Assembly (NCBI RefSeq): GCF_007197645.1
Contig: NZ_VKGK01000020.1
Span: 49,854-113,853, forward strand
DNA: 64,000 nucleotides
Direction: 5' to 3'
Source: Shewanella hanedai
GTDB lineage: Bacteria; Pseudomonadota; Gammaproteobacteria; Enterobacterales; Shewanellaceae
Translations under genes and position numbers: made by a program
In this document: positions 1 through 8,466 of the stretch, piece by piece
Layout: every line of letters begins with the position of its first letter
How positions within the stretch are numbered: the first letter of the stretch is position 1
Notes under the pieces: generated by a model
The model's input: the letters and a program-made list of their open reading frames with translations, nothing else
Told to the model about the DNA's origin: nothing
Database searches by the model: none

Positions 1-2
1 TT

Positions 3-83
3 CAGAAGTCAATTTTATATCCAGAACTTTCCCCACCACCTAAAGGCTATGAAAGAGTCAAATACACAGATGTTCATGAATGA
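3..83 (+). CDS. C-terminal end of an unidentified protein, possibly a toxin tip (partial)
   Basis: An open frame enters from the left edge and stops at TGA 81-83, giving 26 residues that end in a Pro-rich, charged tail (SPPPKGYERVKY). The start lies outside the window. It is followed at 149 by a small acidic protein of immunity-like character, and the next two units are also toxin remnant plus immunity gene. By position it is therefore probably the end of a polymorphic (Rhs-type) toxin tip. That is inference: 26 residues are too few to assign a family. Confidence 0.4.
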   Translation, partial: QKSILYPELSPPPKGYERVKYTDVHE

Positions 84-148
84 TTTCGCTCTATTTTTAA
101 ATACTTAATAAATAATTTTATTTTGCTATTTGTCGATGTAGGGGGATC

Positions 149-541
149 ATGGGGATAAATTACTATTCTTTTTATACAGACGATGAAGGGATGTCAGTAA
201 ATATTACATTGAAGGATCCAAAGTCATCTGAAGTTCAGTTTATATATTTAGAGGAAGAAGTAGAATCAGAACATTTCATTGAATCTATAGAAGAGATAAT
301 AGATATGTGGGATAGAGTTTTTACTAGTTTAATACAAGAAGTTGAGAATTATTCTTTGAGGTTTTATTCAAAAAAATTAGGAGGTTATGAAATAGAGAAA
401 ATATATATAACCTTAGATGCTCATAAAGGAGATTTTGGTGTGTTAATAAGGTATGAAATAGATGTAGATCATGGAATCGGCGTACGTTTTCATGATTTTA
501 AAGTTCAAAAAGTCGGCGGAGCCGATGTCTCATTCATGTAG
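149..541 (+). CDS. Hypothetical small acidic protein, candidate immunity protein
   Basis: A 130-residue, acidic, soluble protein without signal peptide or membrane segment. The ATG follows a G-rich ribosome binding site (GGGGGAT, 139-145). The C-terminal third reads like a beta-rich domain (ITLDAHKGDFGVLIRYEID, then GVRFHDFKV), a pattern common in small immunity proteins; I cannot name the family. It lies 65 bases after a partial reading frame and before two more toxin-remnant/immunity units, so an immunity role against a contact-dependent toxin is the best inference. Low GC compared with the housekeeping genes further on fits an accessory island. Confidence 0.55.
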   Translation: MGINYYSFYTDDEGMSVNITLKDPKSSEVQFIYLEEEVESEHFIESIEEIIDMWDRVFTSLIQEVENYSLRFYSKKLGGYEIEKIYITLDAHKGDFGVLIRYEIDVDHGIGVRFHDFKVQKVGGADVSFM

Positions 542-605
542 TAGGTTTCTTGTTTATTTTATTAAATTAATATCCCATGGAGGGGTAATGTCATAAATTA
601 TTGGC

Positions 606-720
606 ATGGATATAGGCTCAATAAACAGCCTAGTGTCTTATTGGGATGGTGATCCGAGCTACAAAAAATGCTGCTAGACTGAGGCGAGAATTAGATCCTG
701 CAAGGCATTCAAGACCATGA
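606..720 (+). pseudogene. Remnant of a second toxin tip
   Basis: Two short overlapping frames can be read here. The second (ATG 646, stop TGA 718-720) encodes MVIRATKNAARLRRELD plus seven residues. Such Arg/Ala/Leu-rich strings are seen in linkers just before nuclease domains of Rhs toxins. Its stop overlaps the ATG of the next gene (ATGA at 717-720), the coupling expected between a toxin end and its immunity gene. No core or catalytic domain remains, so this is a scrap rather than a working gene. The toxin origin is inferred mainly from position. Confidence 0.35.
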
Positions 721-1376
721 TATTAAAAGAGCTATATTTATATCCCGATCTGGTGGATTTTAAGGACGATATCGTTCATCCGTTTAGGGACCAATCAAGA
801 AGTATTTGTAATTACTTAGAGCGGGTATTAAAGCCGATAAAGTATGATACTAAGGGCTTTAAGCGAATTTGCTTTATTGGAAAGAATAAACCTAATTTAG
901 AGTGTTTTGTTAACTCTTCAAAAGTATTGATAGTTGAAATATATTTTGATGAGAATAAATACAAATCGCTTGAAAGAGAACAACTTAATCCGTTATTTTC
1001 TCAAATGCTTATCTCAGGAGTTGAAAAGTGTCAAGGACAGTATGAAATTCCAAGAGATGAATTACTAAGAGGATTAGCTGATTTTTGCGAAAGTGGGTAT
1101 GTAAATAGATGGACGTTTAAAACAAAGTTAATCAAAGATATTGATGTTAAATGCGCCTTGGAATGCGAGTTGACAACGGACACTTTCCATTTGAATTTGG
1201 TGTTTTATAAGGGGAGTGAGATGCTTTCTACTCGTGAAATATTGAAAACTGAACCAGATGAAATGGTTTTTACTTCAATGTTTAAAGATATTAGTCTTGA
1301 AGGTGATTCATTAGTGATTATGGATAAGTTTGGCGATGCTATTTTTAGTGCGACATTTGATGAACTAGGTCTTTGA
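717..1376 (+). CDS. Hypothetical protein, candidate immunity protein
   Basis: A 219-residue cytoplasmic protein with no signal peptide or transmembrane segment and no motif I recognise. Its ATG overlaps the stop codon of the preceding toxin remnant (ATGA), so the two were probably translated as a pair. The AT-rich codon use matches the flanking toxin-island genes rather than the core genes further right. Two lobes can be guessed: residues 1-110 with alternating charged and hydrophobic segments, and a C-terminal part from about 120 rich in beta-type sequence. Position between two toxin remnants suggests an orphan immunity gene. The function is inferred from context only. Confidence 0.5.
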   Translation: MILKELYLYPDLVDFKDDIVHPFRDQSRSICNYLERVLKPIKYDTKGFKRICFIGKNKPNLECFVNSSKVLIVEIYFDENKYKSLEREQLNPLFSQMLISGVEKCQGQYEIPRDELLRGLADFCESGYVNRWTFKTKLIKDIDVKCALECELTTDTFHLNLVFYKGSEMLSTREILKTEPDEMVFTSMFKDISLEGDSLVIMDKFGDAIFSATFDELGL

Positions 1377-1447
1377 ATATTAAATCGCAGCGTTTCTGAG
1401 ACTTTTTCATGCCTACGATATATCGGCATTAAGCCATACATATAACA

Positions 1448-2609
1448 ATGCTCCCAAAAAATTGTAGATGCAGGTTACTCTACTTGGTGACTTTGAACAT
1501 AACGCTGCATGCCAATTACCTTGCAGAGACAACATTCTCTGGATTTGATAAGGAGTACTGCAGAACCAGACTAAACACTAGTCAGAGACAACAAAGCCAG
1601 ATCGCAAGTAAAAGCCAGCCATCAAAATTCCGCTATCTGTGGGATGGCAAAACCTCGTTGAACAACAGAAGTACTATGCCGATGGCACACTGGCCTACAT
1701 CACTCAGTGGCCAGTGGTTTTAAAGAGCTGAGCCAAACAGTTTTAAACCGCTCGCACAGTTAACCCAAAGCTATGCGTTAAATTACAATAATGGTAATAG
1801 CGGTAATGAACGTTCAGAGATGTTAGTTGATGCATCAGCAGAAAAGCTAGCACCTGAACTGCACTATATAGTGACCGACCAAGCAGGAACGCCAAGAGAG
1901 CTCTGCACCGAAGCCGGTGACATCGAGTGGCGCGGAGAGCAAAGCTTATGGGGTGAACATCATAAGTGGCGTCTAAGTATTCAGCAAAAAAGTAAGCATA
2001 AAAAGTACCTTGAAGATGCGGCAAATGATCCCGTAAACTGTGACTTAAGGTACCAAGGTCAAGTGTTTGATTCTGAAACTGGTTTCCTCTATTGGATAAA
2101 GAGTCAACCGTCACAGATATTATGACCCCGAAACCTGCCAATATTTAAGCCCAGATCCCATTGGCATGGCGGGCGGATTAAGACCTCAAGCCTATGTACA
2201 CAACCCGATGGAATGGGTTGATCCTTTGGGATTGGCAACATGTCCATTGAAAAAACTAGAAGAACGTGGTTTTCATGGGGTTAAACAAAATGAAAATGGT
2301 GGATTGGATTACTCAGAAAGTAATGCATTATATTCTAATCAGAAAAAACCTGATGTGAATCCAATTCAAAATATTGAATATACGGGGAACTATCATAAAG
2401 ATTTCGAGGCTGCCAATATGGCTGCTTTAGGTCAGAAATCTACTCCTAAAGATTATGTTTGGCATCATGTGGATGATTATAATGCCAGCACTAATACAGG
2501 TACTATGCAGCTTGTACATAAAGATGCTCATAGAGGAATACCGCATAATGGTGGAGTCAGTCAATTTAAAAAGGCAACAGGAAGTAGTTATGTATTTAAA
2601 ACATGGTGA
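1448..2609 (+). pseudogene. Frameshifted Rhs-family core with C-terminal WHH nuclease tip
   Basis: Rhs core signatures appear in order but in different frames: RYLWDG (about 1640), EQQKYYADGTLAYI (about 1658-1699, frame shifted), then HYIVTDQAGTPREL, LRYQGQVFDSETG and, after another shift near 2090-2105, RHRYYDPETCQYLSPDPIG and the core end DPLGLA. Between the tyrosine codon and the RHRYYD codons an extra stretch of about 13 bases breaks the frame. Only the last part of the roughly 1,400-residue Rhs family is present, so this is a displaced C-terminal fragment that has decayed. In the family, the core forms a shell that delivers the variable tip into neighbouring cells. Confidence 0.8.
2166..2609 (+). 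CDS. WHH-type HNH/Endo VII nuclease toxin tip (orphan Rhs C-terminus)
   Basis: This is the intact open part of the Rhs remnant, 147 residues from an internal ATG. It begins at the conserved core end (AGGLRPQAYVHN, then DPLGLA) and continues into a toxin domain with YVWHHVDD, MQLVHKDAH and IPHNGG. This is the signature of the WHH branch of HNH/Endonuclease VII nucleases, where the two adjacent His and the later His are expected to bind metal and cut DNA. The next gene is a SUKH-type immunity protein, 5 bases after the stop. Upstream frameshifts mean it may be a silent or recombination-donor tip. Toxin family confidence is high; expression is uncertain. Confidence 0.7.
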   Translation: MAGGLRPQAYVHNPMEWVDPLGLATCPLKKLEERGFHGVKQNENGGLDYSESNALYSNQKKPDVNPIQNIEYTGNYHKDFEAANMAALGQKSTPKDYVWHHVDDYNASTNTGTMQLVHKDAHRGIPHNGGVSQFKKATGSSYVFKTW

Positions 2610-2614
2610 TAATA

Positions 2615-3049
2615 ATGGATAAAATAGAACTTGAGCTATGTGATGAAACTGTTACTGAGGATATGTGGGCTAACCTAGAAAGAGTTGTAGGAGTTTTACT
2701 GCCAGTAACGATGAAGAATCATTATAAGAAATTTAATGGCGGGCAGCCAATCCCTTCATTTGTTCATGATAGAAAAAATCTTTTTCCAGTGAATGCGTTT
2801 GATTCTATAAATGATATATTAAAAAACTTTGAATGGGCTACTGTTGATTCCTTACCTAAAGAATTTAAAATTAATGAGTTATTGGTATTTGCCTATGATC
2901 CAGGTTCGGGGAGTTTTGCTGTTTCTCTTAGGGAAAGTGATTTTGGTAAAATATATTTTTATGTTTTAGAGTTAGAAGCCATTATTTATGGCGAATGGGA
3001 TTCTTTCGATGAGTTTATTGATTCATTTGTAGAAGACAATAATGAATAG
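2615..3049 (+). CDS. SMI1/KNR4 (SUKH) family immunity protein
   Basis: A 144-residue acidic protein with the SUKH layout: an N-terminal helix (TEDMWANLERVVGVLLP), then YKKFNGGQP, a central LLVFAYDPGSGSFAVSL strand pair and a C-terminal helix rich in Asp/Glu. SUKH proteins commonly bind and block nuclease toxins of contact-dependent systems, and this one directly follows a WHH nuclease tip. An earlier in-frame ATG at 2603 adds MVII. I prefer ATG 2615, because the 2603 start overlaps the toxin codons and the GGTGAT just before 2615 can serve as binding site. Confidence 0.8.
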   Translation: MDKIELELCDETVTEDMWANLERVVGVLLPVTMKNHYKKFNGGQPIPSFVHDRKNLFPVNAFDSINDILKNFEWATVDSLPKEFKINELLVFAYDPGSGSFAVSLRESDFGKIYFYVLELEAIIYGEWDSFDEFIDSFVEDNNE

Positions 3050-3208
3050 AAGAGTTAACTCTTACAAATCATAATTGATGATGTTCTCCTTGGCACGAGA
3101 ATAAACTGGTAGTTAGGTATATGCCATACTAATGAATGGCTTATAGCAAAGGAAATAGTCGTCATAAATTTATTTTCGGTTATTTGTTAAAGCGGGATGA
3201 ACTAAAGT

Positions 3209-3502
3209 TTGGAATCGTTTTTTCACATAACTAGCGTGTTAACCGGTGTTCTAGGCTGTATTACTTGGCTGGGACTTATGCTTGCAAGCTTACCCGGTGC
3301 AGAGGTCAGTAAGAGTATTTATGCGCGGATGATTCGGGGGATGTTTTATGTTCATCCTGTGTTGGTGATTATGACGGTATGCCTAATACGTTACTATGTT
3401 GATTCTGTACCTGTCGCCTTATTGTTAGCAGCAGTGCCATTGCTCCCGATTGGATTAATGTGGTTGATTTTTGGCTTGTGGGAGCGGAGTAAAGTGAAGT
3501 AA
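3209..3502 (+). CDS. Small inner-membrane protein of unknown function
   Basis: 97 residues with three hydrophobic segments, at roughly residues 8-28, 46-63 and 67-90, and a charged tail (WERSKVK). The frame opens with TTG at 3209; no ATG gives a similarly complete first membrane segment, and a GCGGGATG stretch about 10 bases upstream may be the ribosome binding site. It lies between the toxin island and metY and has no obvious partner. A GC-rich palindrome at 3522-3555 follows it. I do not recognise a family. The even membrane pattern supports it being real. Confidence 0.5.
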   Translation: MESFFHITSVLTGVLGCITWLGLMLASLPGAEVSKSIYARMIRGMFYVHPVLVIMTVCLIRYYVDSVPVALLLAAVPLLPIGLMWLIFGLWERSKVK

Positions 3503-3521
3503 GACGTATTGATTGAGTAAA

Positions 3522-3555
3522 GCAGAATAGAGGCTAACATGACGCCTCTTTCTGC
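3522..3555 (+). terminator. Palindrome, possible terminator between convergent genes
   Basis: GCAGAATAGAGGC pairs with GCCTCTTTCTGC around a short loop. There is no clean T run, so termination is only likely, but it sits just where the small membrane-protein gene and metY converge. Confidence 0.4.
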
Positions 3556-3605
3556 ATCAAAAAGCCAGCACCAAAAGCTAGCCTCAACAATACACTGTTT
3601 ACAGG

Positions 3606-4895
3606 TTAATCAAGCTGTTCAAGGGCTTGTTGTACATCAGCAATGATATCGTCGATATGTTCGATGCCTACCGATATACGTACTAAATCTTCGCTCACAC
3701 CTGCTTTAGCCAATTCTTCTGCATCCAGCTGTCTGTGGGTGGTTGAAGCGGGATGGCAGGCGAGGGATTTTGCATCACCGATATTGACTAAACGTAGGAT
3801 CATGTTTAACCCATCGATAAAATGTCCACCTGCTTCTTTACCTCCACCTGGCATTGTGGATTTAATGCCAAAACTGATAATACCAGAGGCTTTGCCGCCG
3901 GTGATTTTATGGCAGTTGTCTTGAAAAGGACTATTTGGCAGGGCTGCGTAATTGACCCAACTGACTTTAGGGTGTGTCTCTAAGTATTCAGCCAATGCTA
4001 AGGCATTGCTGCAATGACGTTCCATTCTTAGTGCCAGTGTTTCTAAACCTTGAAGTAACAAAAACGCACTTTGTGGCGAGAGGGCGGCACCAGTATTTCT
4101 AAGTGGCCCGACTCGGCAGCGACCGATAAAAGCTGCTGGCCCAAACGCTTGGGTATATACCACACCGTGGTAAGAGGGATCGGGTTCATTGAGCAGGGCA
4201 AAGCGTTGAGGATGGGCTGCCCAGTCAAACTTACCAGAGTCGATAATCACGCCGCCTATGGTCGTGCCATGTCCGCCAATGTATTTAGTCAGAGAATGAA
4301 TCACGATATCTGCACCAAACTCGAAGGGACGGCACAGTACTGGAGTTGCAACCGTGTTATCGACCATTAAAGGCACACCGTATTTATGAGCGATATTGGC
4401 CAAGCGCTCAATATCAACGATATTCCCCGCTGGATTACCAATCGATTCACAGAACAACGCCTTGGTATTGTCATCAATCAAGGCTTCTAAGCCATCGAAA
4501 TCGTCAAAGGCCGCCATACGCACATTGACGCCTTGGCGAGGAAGGGTATGGGCAAACAAGTTATAAGTACCACCATAGAGCTGGCTAGTGCTGACAATAT
4601 TGTCACCCACTTGAGTGAGCGCTTGAAGTGCATAGGTAATGGCCGCCATTCCTGATGCAACCGCCAAAGCTCCAATTCCGCCCTCAATGGCCGCTAATCT
4701 TTGCTCCAGTACATCTGTGGTGGGGTTCATGATACGGGTGTAGATATTGCCCGGTACTTTAAGATCAAACAGGTCGGCACCATGCTGTGTGTTATCGAAG
4801 GTATAAGACGTGGTTTGATAGATAGGCACCGCGGCCGATTTGGTCGTGACTTCCGATTCATATCCGTGGTGCAGTGCCAGTGACTCTAGTTTCAT
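3606..4895 (-). CDS. metY: O-acetylhomoserine sulfhydrylase (aminocarboxypropyltransferase)
   Basis: A 429-residue PLP enzyme of the Cys/Met metabolism family. It makes homocysteine (or methionine) from O-acetylhomoserine and sulfide or a thiol, in the cytoplasm. The PLP site is clear: SLTKY with Lys204 as Schiff-base lysine, Asp179 in VDNT holding the pyridine nitrogen, and the family strings YTRIMNPT and ASGMAA. The length is normal for MetY and longer than the roughly 390-residue MetB/MetC. The frame is open to 4937, but the ATG at 4895 (MKLESLALHHGYES) has a good binding site (GGAAGAGAAG) and matches family N-termini. It appears monocistronic. No SAM riboswitch or convincing MetJ box was seen upstream. 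Confidence 0.9.
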   Translation of the reverse strand: MKLESLALHHGYESEVTTKSAAVPIYQTTSYTFDNTQHGADLFDLKVPGNIYTRIMNPTTDVLEQRLAAIEGGIGALAVASGMAAITYALQALTQVGDNIVSTSQLYGGTYNLFAHTLPRQGVNVRMAAFDDFDGLEALIDDNTKALFCESIGNPAGNIVDIERLANIAHKYGVPLMVDNTVATPVLCRPFEFGADIVIHSLTKYIGGHGTTIGGVIIDSGKFDWAAHPQRFALLNEPDPSYHGVVYTQAFGPAAFIGRCRVGPLRNTGAALSPQSAFLLLQGLETLALRMERHCSNALALAEYLETHPKVSWVNYAALPNSPFQDNCHKITGGKASGIISFGIKSTMPGGGKEAGGHFIDGLNMILRLVNIGDAKSLACHPASTTHRQLDAEELAKAGVSEDLVRISVGIEHIDDIIADVQQALEQLD

Positions 4896-5129
4896 CTTCT
4901 CTTCCGTATCCATTTGAATGAAAACTGACCATAACAAGAGAGCGATCAGGTGTCTAAGGTTTTAATAAGAGAAAATGTACTGTTCGATATACATCAAGCA
5001 TGGCTGCTTGGTGCTCATCGCTTTGTCGTAGTTTTAACTATTAGTTAAATAACTCTATGTAAAACCGTGTTTTAGAGTTACATTTTCACTATCATTAAGT
5101 GGTTGTAGTCGTAAGTGAGCAGGAGTTTA

Positions 5130-5867
5130 ATGCAAAACAATCTTGTTAAAGGCACCTTAGTTCGTTGGAAAGATGACAAAGGTTTCGGTTTCATCCACGC
5201 TGAGCCTGAATTGGAACGGGATGTTTTTATTCATGCTTCGACTTTGAGTCATATGAGTCGCCGCCCCGTTGAGGGCGATCTGATCTACTTCCACATTGAG
5301 ACAAAAGCGGACGGTAAGCTGAACGCTATCGAGGCCAATATCGAAGGTGTCGAAGTGAAAGTTGATCTCGACAAAGGTGTAAAAGTAAAGAAAGGCCTTC
5401 GAAGTCACCAAAGAGATAACGACAATAAAAGCAGGAGAAAAGAAGATAAACCTCACAGTCCGATAAAGGGCATACTTTATCGAATTTTCATCATGATGCT
5501 ACTGCTTGCAGGTGCTAGTTTTGCCTATAACAGAGTCGTTAATGCAGCGGGATTATCAACTGCCAATACCAGCTCACAAGCGACACACAGTGGTATAGCA
5601 AGCATTGCTAAAGCTTACCAAGATAGAAAAAATAGTGTCCAAGTCAGTGCCTCGGGAACTGTGATTAAATTGTTAGCAGATGACAATGATGGCAGCCGAC
5701 ATCAGCGGTTTATTTTACGTTTAGCGAACGATCAAACATTGCTCGTGGCGCACAATATTGATCTGGCTCCGCGTGTTGAGGGCATCAACTTAGGCGATAC
5801 GGTTGAGTTTGCAGGTCAATATGAGTTTAACCATATAAGGTGGGGTGATCCATTGGACCCATCATGA
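5130..5867 (+). CDS. Cold-shock domain/membrane/DUF3465 protein, frameshifted near its end
   Basis: The N-terminus is a cold-shock domain (KGTLVRWKDDKGFGFI and DVFIHAS are RNP1/RNP2-like RNA-binding strands). A Lys/Arg-rich linker follows, then one membrane segment (about residues 117-137), then a DUF3465-type OB-like domain. The frame stops at 5865-5867, but the normal DUF3465 ending (VIHWTHHDPQARHPGG) continues in the next frame from 5845 to a TAG at 5923-5925. One base has been lost or gained around 5830-5844. I chose ATG 5130, which has AGGAG 5 bases upstream, over the GTG at 5115. DUF3465 function is not established; the fusion suggests nucleic-acid binding at the inner membrane. Confidence 0.75.
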   Translation: MQNNLVKGTLVRWKDDKGFGFIHAEPELERDVFIHASTLSHMSRRPVEGDLIYFHIETKADGKLNAIEANIEGVEVKVDLDKGVKVKKGLRSHQRDNDNKSRRKEDKPHSPIKGILYRIFIMMLLLAGASFAYNRVVNAAGLSTANTSSQATHSGIASIAKAYQDRKNSVQVSASGTVIKLLADDNDGSRHQRFILRLANDQTLLVAHNIDLAPRVEGINLGDTVEFAGQYEFNHIRWGDPLDPS

Positions 5868-5978
5868 TCCTCAAGCCCGCCACCCTGGCGGTTGGCTTAA
5901 ACATAATGGACAAACCTATCACTAGTCCTGATTAGGCTAACCAGAAAATTGTAGAAAGTCAGTTTGTTTCATCAGAAT

Positions 5979-6004
5979 TAAAACGCAGCCCCTAGGCTGC
6001 GTTT
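5979..6004. terminator. Bidirectional terminator
   Basis: AAAACGCAGCC and GGCTGCGTTT form a perfect stem with a tiny loop. A tracts on one side and T tracts on the other let it serve both the cold-shock gene (+) and the SnoaL-like gene (-). Confidence 0.8.
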
Positions 6005-6022
6005 GTAGTTTGGCTTAGCTCA

Positions 6023-6889
6023 TTAGAGTCCGCCAAACTTTCCATTTTTATTTTTCCACTCACTCATCGGTGGAATGGCTTCAATCACATCCCAATGCTC
6101 AGCAATTTTGCCATTTTCAATTCGGAAAAGATCATAAAATGAACTCTTTTTATCGGCAAAGGTTCCCTCGCTGATACTGAGAACAAAGTTACCTTCCCCT
6201 AGTATTTTATGGTTCTGGCTATAGACCATTTTAATGCCTTGTTTGGCCATCGCTTCAAGCGCTTTCCCTAAGCCCGAGACCCCATCTCCTATTTGAGGGT
6301 TATGTTGTATATAGTGATCGCCATCGAAGTAGTCAGCGAGTTTATCAAACTCTCCTTTTACCAAAATAGTGTTCACGAAATCGTTAACCAATGCCTTATT
6401 TTCTGCAGTTTTGTCTATATCAACAGCTTGAGTAGCTCCATCAGTTTGACTGTGACCACTTGGGTTTAGCTGCGCCGATTTTTCTGTCAGATTATCCCAA
6501 TGTTCGACAATGACACCATCTTCAAACCGAAACAGGTCGAAACCCACTTTCGGACCAAAGAAGTTATATTCTGTATGGGTGAAAACAAAGTCTCCCTCTT
6601 GAAAAGTACGGATAATATTAACCTTTGCGCTGCCTTCAGGAAGAGCCTGTAATACCGCACCAAATCCGGCTAAACCATCACCTACGGCTAGGTTATGTTG
6701 GGTGTATTCCTTAGGGTTGATGTAGGAGATGGCCTGCTGGTCGCCTGTTTCAATACTGTTTAGCACCGCTACAGCTTTATCTGATAATGTCATGCTCTTC
6801 TCCTTTGAGGTGGGATGGGCGTTACAGCTAGTTATACCCATTGGTATAACGAAGGCAGCAATGAGTGCGCCAGATACTATCTTGTTCAT
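6023..6889 (-). CDS. Exported lipoprotein with two tandem SnoaL-like (NTF2-fold) domains
   Basis: 288 residues starting at ATG 6889 (MNKIVSGALIAAF), with a signal peptide ending in GITSC, a lipobox-like site that predicts a lipid-anchored periplasmic protein. The body repeats one unit: YTQHNLAVGDGLAGFGAVL and later YIQHNPQIGDGVSGLGKAL, each followed by DLFRFEDG or DLFRIENG and EHWD. This is the SnoaL-like polyketide-cyclase-related fold in two copies. Such single domains are often called YesE-like or SnoaL-like and their substrates are mostly unknown. It follows the AraC gene on the same strand with about 100 bases between, suggesting joint control. The longer frame to 6940 adds an unlikely N-terminus. 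Confidence 0.75.
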   Translation of the reverse strand: MNKIVSGALIAAFVIPMGITSCNAHPTSKEKSMTLSDKAVAVLNSIETGDQQAISYINPKEYTQHNLAVGDGLAGFGAVLQALPEGSAKVNIIRTFQEGDFVFTHTEYNFFGPKVGFDLFRFEDGVIVEHWDNLTEKSAQLNPSGHSQTDGATQAVDIDKTAENKALVNDFVNTILVKGEFDKLADYFDGDHYIQHNPQIGDGVSGLGKALEAMAKQGIKMVYSQNHKILGEGNFVLSISEGTFADKKSSFYDLFRIENGKIAEHWDVIEAIPPMSEWKNKNGKFGGL

Positions 6890-6987
6890 TTTGGTATTAT
6901 TTCTCGTTATTTGATTGGGGTAGCTTAAAGGAGTTAACAAGTCACCGGCAGGTCAATGGTGGATGAAAAAGGGTCAATATCGAACTT

Positions 6988-7869
6988 TTAGTGTGATGGA
7001 TTATTTATGGCTGACTTAAATTGAGACGGTGTTTGAGAGGTGTGACGTTTAAAGTATTTAATGAAATTAGTGACTTCATTAAACCCTAGTGAGAATGCTA
7101 GTTGCTGCACTTGAACCTGCTCGACAGCGAGCTGTCTTTTGGCTTCGAGTATCACATGGGCATCAATCAGTTGTTTGGCGGTTTTATTGCAAACCTGTTT
7201 ACAGAGTTGGTTTAACGTTTTGTAGGTTATGTTCATCAAAGCAGCATAAGAGTTAGCATCGCGGTTATTTGTGTATCCTTGTGCAAGCAATTGGATAAAT
7301 TGATTAAATTGAGTCTGATGTCGTTCGCTGAGTTGAGACTGTTGAGGTAAACGCTCACGATTTAGCTTTAGCAATAACGAGGTAAAGAGCATCTGAACAA
7401 GCAAAATATCACTCTCTTGCCTGCTCAGTTCAGATGCAATCTCAGAAATCAATGCGGAGCAGCTGTCCATTAATGTGGGGCTTAAATTTAACGTGGCTGA
7501 GTTGCTTGTTAATACGCCTGTTTGTGGAAACAGTGAAGTACGAATGTTACTGCGCAGATTATTGAGGAAATCATCAGTAAACAGTATCAAATAACCTTTA
7601 GGCTTAGAGGTAAAATTGAAACTCTGCACTTGGTCTTTATTAACAAAAATACAGCGACTAGCTTGATATTGATGACTGACAAAATCAATAAAGTGACTGC
7701 CTTGAGCTTCAATAATATAGAGTAAACCATGAAACTTGATGCGATGAGGTTCATAAGGAGGAGAATGGAGAGTACCGAACCTTTGATAGAACTCACCTAA
7801 CTCTAAGATATCGATGTAGAGGGGAGGCTTATCTTCATTGTGTTCGAACTGAATGTTAGGGATCATCAT
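6988..7869 (-). CDS. AraC-family transcriptional regulator
   Basis: 293 residues. The N-terminal 150 residues form a cupin-like sensing domain (HRIKFHGLLYIIEAQGSHF). The C-terminal 100 residues are the two-helix-turn-helix AraC DNA-binding unit, ending in the typical FSLGFNEVTNFIKYFKRH and TPSQF. The second HTH motif is complete. The start is one of two adjacent ATG codons (7869 or 7866). It is transcribed towards the SnoaL-like lipoprotein gene and probably controls it. The effector cannot be told from sequence. Confidence 0.88.
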   Translation of the reverse strand: MMIPNIQFEHNEDKPPLYIDILELGEFYQRFGTLHSPPYEPHRIKFHGLLYIIEAQGSHFIDFVSHQYQASRCIFVNKDQVQSFNFTSKPKGYLILFTDDFLNNLRSNIRTSLFPQTGVLTSNSATLNLSPTLMDSCSALISEIASELSRQESDILLVQMLFTSLLLKLNRERLPQQSQLSERHQTQFNQFIQLLAQGYTNNRDANSYAALMNITYKTLNQLCKQVCNKTAKQLIDAHVILEAKRQLAVEQVQVQQLAFSLGFNEVTNFIKYFKRHTSQTPSQFKSAINNPSH

Positions 7870-8310
7870 ATGCTCGCTTACTTTTCACTCTCATCGTTCA
7901 AGAGATTATCATGCGCGCTCGTCTGAATTGGATCAAATTTATCGGTGGCAAAGGTTAATTTGAGACTGACTTGTCCTATTATGAGCGCGTCTATCTCTAT
8001 TCGCTTATTTGGATTAAGCGTGGTTAGATTTCGATGGGGTACACTGGTCGCCATGGTCTCTGTTTTCTGTTAGGCACTAAGGAGTGCGATTAGCAAATTT
8101 TTGGTGAGATGGAGTTTTTAATTTACTATTTGTGCCAGCTTAATATTATTGCCGAAATGACCTTGAAATAGCGATTATCTGTGGTGATAAACTGTCGCGA
8201 GTGTTAACGGTAAAACCAAGTTTACGCTGTTTTTGGCAGTGCTATTGTTATCGAGTCATTTAAGCTTATAAAAAAGCCCCGTTAAACATGAGTTTATCGA
8301 GGCTAGCTAT
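7870..8310. other. Intergenic region, nothing coding seen
   Basis: About 440 bases upstream of the AraC gene. I see no convincing reading frame. Its right end holds the terminator of the small ORF at 8311-8466. It probably also carries the promoter for the AraC gene. Confidence 0.5.
8269..8304 (-). terminator. Rho-independent terminator
   Basis: On the minus strand AGCCTCGATAAAC pairs with GTTTAACGGGGCT around TCAT and is followed by six T. It sits 7 bases after the stop of the small ORF at 8311-8466 and supports that ORF being transcribed. Confidence 0.8.
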
Positions 8311-8466
8311 TTAAGCCGCTTTATACAGTTCAGTATTAGACTGTGATTCACTCTGTTCTTCTTGCTGTTGATTGCTCTTCATCATCAGTAAACAGAGTCT
8401 TTTAGCTCGTCTCATTCTGATCTTCTGTACTCTGGTCTTTACTCTAATTGTTCTGGGTTTTCGCAT
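8311..8466 (-). CDS. Small strongly basic protein (51 aa), unknown
   Basis: ATG 8466 to TAA 8311 encodes 51 residues. The first 25 are almost all Arg/Lys with small hydrophobics (MRKPRTIRVKTRVQKIRMRR). A Met/Leu patch follows, then a Gln/Glu/Ser-rich tail. The composition resembles small nucleic-acid-binding or ribosome-associated proteins. A strong terminator directly follows on the same strand, which favours a genuine transcript. There is no strong Shine-Dalgarno sequence and no neighbour to suggest a role. It could instead be a structured RNA read as protein. Confidence 0.45.
   Translation of the reverse strand: MRKPRTIRVKTRVQKIRMRRAKRLCLLMMKSNQQQEEQSESQSNTELYKAA

Noticed and set aside
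1743..2141. 132-codon antisense frame over the Rhs remnant
   Set aside because: The sense strand shows conserved Rhs sequence; the antisense frame has none.
4896..5110. Possible MetJ box or SAM riboswitch upstream of metY
   Set aside because: Only one weak AGACACCT-like octamer and no riboswitch fold could be seen.
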